Assembly (NCBI GenBank): GCA_947459215.1
Contig: CANHCQ010000033.1
Span: 1 to 32,449, forward strand
Direction: 5' to 3'
Length of the DNA: 32,449 nucleotides
Origin: Phycisphaerales bacterium
GTDB taxonomy: Bacteria; Planctomycetota; Phycisphaerae; Phycisphaerales; UBA1924
The position numbers and the translations under genes were made by a program. The notes below the pieces were generated by a model. The model saw nothing but the letters and a program-made list of their open reading frames with translations. It did no database searches and was not told where the DNA came from. Positions 30,919 through 32,449 of the stretch are shown here, one piece after another; within the stretch, counting starts at the first letter, position 1; each line of letters begins with the position of its first letter.

Positions 30919-31122
30919 ATGATGCCGCCCATCTCCCACCAAAGCCACTCGTTGACCTCCTCCCCACGCATCACGCGCGATGTGGTGATCGCCATCGTGT
31001 TGCCCACGCTGATCATGCTGTCGCTCTCAACGCTCAGCGGTTGCAGCACGACCGAGGGTCTTGGAGACGACATCCAGCACCTTGGCGGCAACATCGAGGA
31101 CAGTGCCGCACGCAACAAGTAG
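30919..31122 (+). CDS. entericidin-like small lipoprotein
   Basis: This 67-residue protein has a charged N-terminus (SPRITRD), one hydrophobic stretch and lipobox LSGC (about Cys42). The 25-residue mature part is TTEGLGDDIQHLGGNIEDSA-like. The G(L)GxDIxxxGxxIxxSA helix is the entericidin A/B (EcnA/B) signature. Entericidins are envelope lipopeptides linked to stress and programmed death. There is no evident antidote partner. Starts ATG 30919 and 30922 are both possible. GAGAGA lies upstream. Confidence 0.8.
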   Translation: MMPPISHQSHSLTSSPRITRDVVIAIVLPTLIMLSLSTLSGCSTTEGLGDDIQHLGGNIEDSAARNK

Positions 31123-31242
31123 CCGCCCTCCTCTCGCCATCTGCCAATCACCTGACCGCGCGGTACCGACTCCGGTCACGGTGACACACTCACCTCGTCG
31201 CGCCGCTTAGAAGCAATCGCGATGACACAAGGAATGCACACT

Positions 31243-32133
31243 ATGGATCCAGTCACATCCGTCGAGTTGTCCGGACCAGTCTCTCCGCGCGAGCACACCG
31301 AAGAAGCGTCGATGTCGCGGCCGGCCCAGTCTGGCACGGAGGACCTTGATTTCCGCTCTTACTTTCAGAGGCTCGGAAGCGTCGCGTTGCTGACAGCCGA
31401 CGAGGAGAAGACCCTCGGTTGGAACATTCAGAACGACGGCTGCGCGTCAAGCCGTGACCGCCTCGCCTGCGCCAATCTCCGCCTCGTGGTCAGCATCGCA
31501 CGCCGGTTCATGGGACGCGGACTTGGCATGCCTGATCTGATCGCGGAAGGCAATCTTGGACTTCTCCGCGCCGTCGACCGCTTCGATCCCGCGCACGGCG
31601 CTCGCTTCAGCACTTACGCGAGTTGGTGGATCAAGCACGCGATCCGCAACGGTATCCGACAGACGAGGGAGATCGTTCATATACCGGCGAAGTTCAGGGA
31701 CCTCTCCGCTCGGTGGCAGCGCGAAGCCACACGCCAGCAGACCGCTTCCGGCATCCCGATGACCCCGCAAGAGATCGCCGCGGCAATGAGCGTTTCACAA
31801 GCGACTGAGTGCAAGGTTCGTCGCTCGCTTGCTCAACACTTCAGCGGCTGCACGCCATCGCTGCCGGTCGCTGCGGAGCACGCACTGCCCGATACACGAG
31901 AACTCGCACCAGACGGTCGCCTCATGCAGCGCGAAGAACTGGCCCGAGTCCACGCGCTCCTCGATGCCGCGACGCCGCGCGAAGCATTTGCCATCCGAAT
32001 GCGGTTCGGCATGGACGGCTACAGGCCCCACAGTCTGAAGCAAATCGCCGAGGTGTTGGGCATGAGCCGCGAATCTGTCCGCAAGCTTCTCGCCTCAGCG
32101 TTGCAGGCAATGGGTACCAGTATGGCGGCGTAA
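31243..32133 (+). CDS. primary/group 2 type sigma-70 factor
   Basis: This RNA polymerase sigma factor is 296 aa from ATG 31243. AAGGA (31229-31233) lies nine bases before it; the upstream in-frame ATGs 31222 and 31234 lack spacing for a Shine-Dalgarno site. Region 1.2 (DLDFRSYFQRLG...LLTADEEKTL) is followed by region 2 with LANLRLVVSIARRF-like sequence, DLIAEGNLGLLRAVDRFDP and FSTYASWWIKHAI. Regions 3 and 4 follow, with HTH SLKQIAEVLGMSRESVRKL at the C-terminus. The short N-terminus and loss of region 1.1 suggest a group 2 (RpoS/SigB-like) rather than housekeeping role. It sits at the end of the stress set and may transcribe it. Confidence 0.88.
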   Translation: MDPVTSVELSGPVSPREHTEEASMSRPAQSGTEDLDFRSYFQRLGSVALLTADEEKTLGWNIQNDGCASSRDRLACANLRLVVSIARRFMGRGLGMPDLIAEGNLGLLRAVDRFDPAHGARFSTYASWWIKHAIRNGIRQTREIVHIPAKFRDLSARWQREATRQQTASGIPMTPQEIAAAMSVSQATECKVRRSLAQHFSGCTPSLPVAAEHALPDTRELAPDGRLMQREELARVHALLDAATPREAFAIRMRFGMDGYRPHSLKQIAEVLGMSRESVRKLLASALQAMGTSMAA

Positions 32134-32380
32134 CTGCGATGAGCTTCGACGCGCGTTGTGTTCCGCGGATCGGTGATGCCGCCGAGAGCACTGCGCGTCG
32201 GTGGAAAGAGAGCGGATCAGACCGACAGGGGTTACGCCGGCCATGTCAGCGCGATTCGGGGCACGCACGTGCCAAGCGGAGCGCTCCGATGCAGCAAGCG
32301 CTTCAGCGCAACGTTTGATCGGGGGAGGATGGAACATCTTGTCCAGACAAAGCGCCGCAACTCGATGCGCATCCAGACAG
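32134..32380. other. gap with short direct repeat next to the tRNA-Gly fragment
   Basis: No gene is seen. TCCAGACA occurs at 32342-32349 and again at 32372-32379, each followed by an A-rich AAAGCG-type stretch. The second copy runs into the tRNA-Gly 3' end. The 10-bp palindrome GGAGCGCTCC lies around 32278-32287. Confidence 0.4.
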
Positions 32381-32383
32381 AAA

Positions 32384-32425
32384 AGCGGGCGACCGGGATC
32401 GAACCGGCGACATTCAGCTTGGGAA
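32384..32425 (-). tRNA. 3' portion of tRNA-Gly (CCC), probable att-type fragment
   Basis: On the minus strand 32425 to 32384 reads an anticodon loop TTCCCAA (anticodon CCC), stem 3' half GCTGA, a 5-base variable region ATGTC, T-arm GCCGG-TTCGATC-CCGGT, acceptor 3' strand CGCCCGC and U73, all standard for bacterial tRNA-Gly. The 24 bases upstream of the loop that are still in the window do not supply the TCAGC needed to pair with GCTGA. The rest of the 5' side is off the window. This suggests a 3'-half duplication at an integration junction. Confidence 0.55.
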
Positions 32426-32449
32426 CGCCCGGGCTGCCGATCGGAAGCC

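Noticed and set aside
30919..31122. Entericidin as half of an antidote/toxin pair
   Set aside because: Only one such lipoprotein is present, and no second small lipoprotein is adjacent.
29571..31151. Minus-strand open frame of 526 residues
   Set aside because: Antisense to the PRC-barrel, glycine-zipper and entericidin genes, which all have start signals and recognisable motifs.
31222..31242. Sigma factor start at the first ATG (31222)
   Set aside because: No Shine-Dalgarno site there, whereas AAGGA is correctly spaced for ATG 31243; kept only as an alternative.
1..32449. CRISPR arrays, complete insertion sequences, rRNA genes
   Set aside because: No regular repeat-spacer pattern, transposase or rRNA sequence was seen; the only direct repeats are short tandem units.

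Overview
The window looks like a chromosomal segment of a GC-rich planctomycete, most likely class Phycisphaerae. Four things point there: two secreted proteins ending in a V/I-P-(A/S)-P-G, hydrophobic stretch, Arg-cluster sorting tail; two membrane zinc-ribbon proteins of a type familiar from these genomes, one with the CxxCGYD...CPECG pattern; the GGACCGGC...GCCGGTCC hairpin element that reads as RTGFQPV in protein; and the flagellar and MnmA variants. The taxonomic call is inference from family resemblance, not a search.

Left half (1-18.5 kb) is a core-like, tightly packed region. In order: an SDR oxidoreductase divergent from endonuclease IV (nfo); a TPR lipoprotein; citrate synthase; a zinc-ribbon membrane protein; then a minus-strand run ppa-flgF-flgG-flgA-flgH-mnmA (rod and L-ring genes of the flagellum plus a tRNA thiolase). 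Next is an iron-regulated pair under a clear Fur-box-like palindrome: a one-TM protein and a biliverdin-producing heme oxygenase that overlap by 137 bases in different frames. It is followed by pilT, a type-2 glycerate kinase, a membrane thioredoxin, an HscB-like J-protein, an Asp/Glu racemase homologue with an altered active site, tRNA-Leu(CAA) and a GPH-like MFS sugar transporter.

Right half (18.5-32.4 kb) is accessory in character: long gaps and broken genes (a zinc-ribbon gene cut by an in-frame TGA, a tyrosine-recombinase C-terminal remnant, an N-terminally truncated GH130 glycoside phosphorylase). It also carries a set of small envelope or stress genes, most with good Shine-Dalgarno sites: DUF3185, a 2-TM protein, DUF3309, a PAS histidine kinase plus LuxR-type regulator with an ATGA overlap, a secreted PRC-barrel duplication protein, a glycine-zipper protein, an entericidin-like lipoprotein and a primary-type sigma-70 factor. 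The right edge holds the 3' half of a tRNA-Gly without a fitting 5' half, as expected of an integration junction. Together this looks like an eroded integrative element carrying an envelope-stress cassette.

The most unusual non-coding signal is a family of short intergenic arrays built of degenerate 8-base units, immediately downstream of stop codons (after citrate synthase, flgH, flgF, ppa and the HscB-like gene). Three of the five form inverted arms in the same 8-base register. Unit sequence differs from locus to locus, but period, placement and hairpin design are shared.
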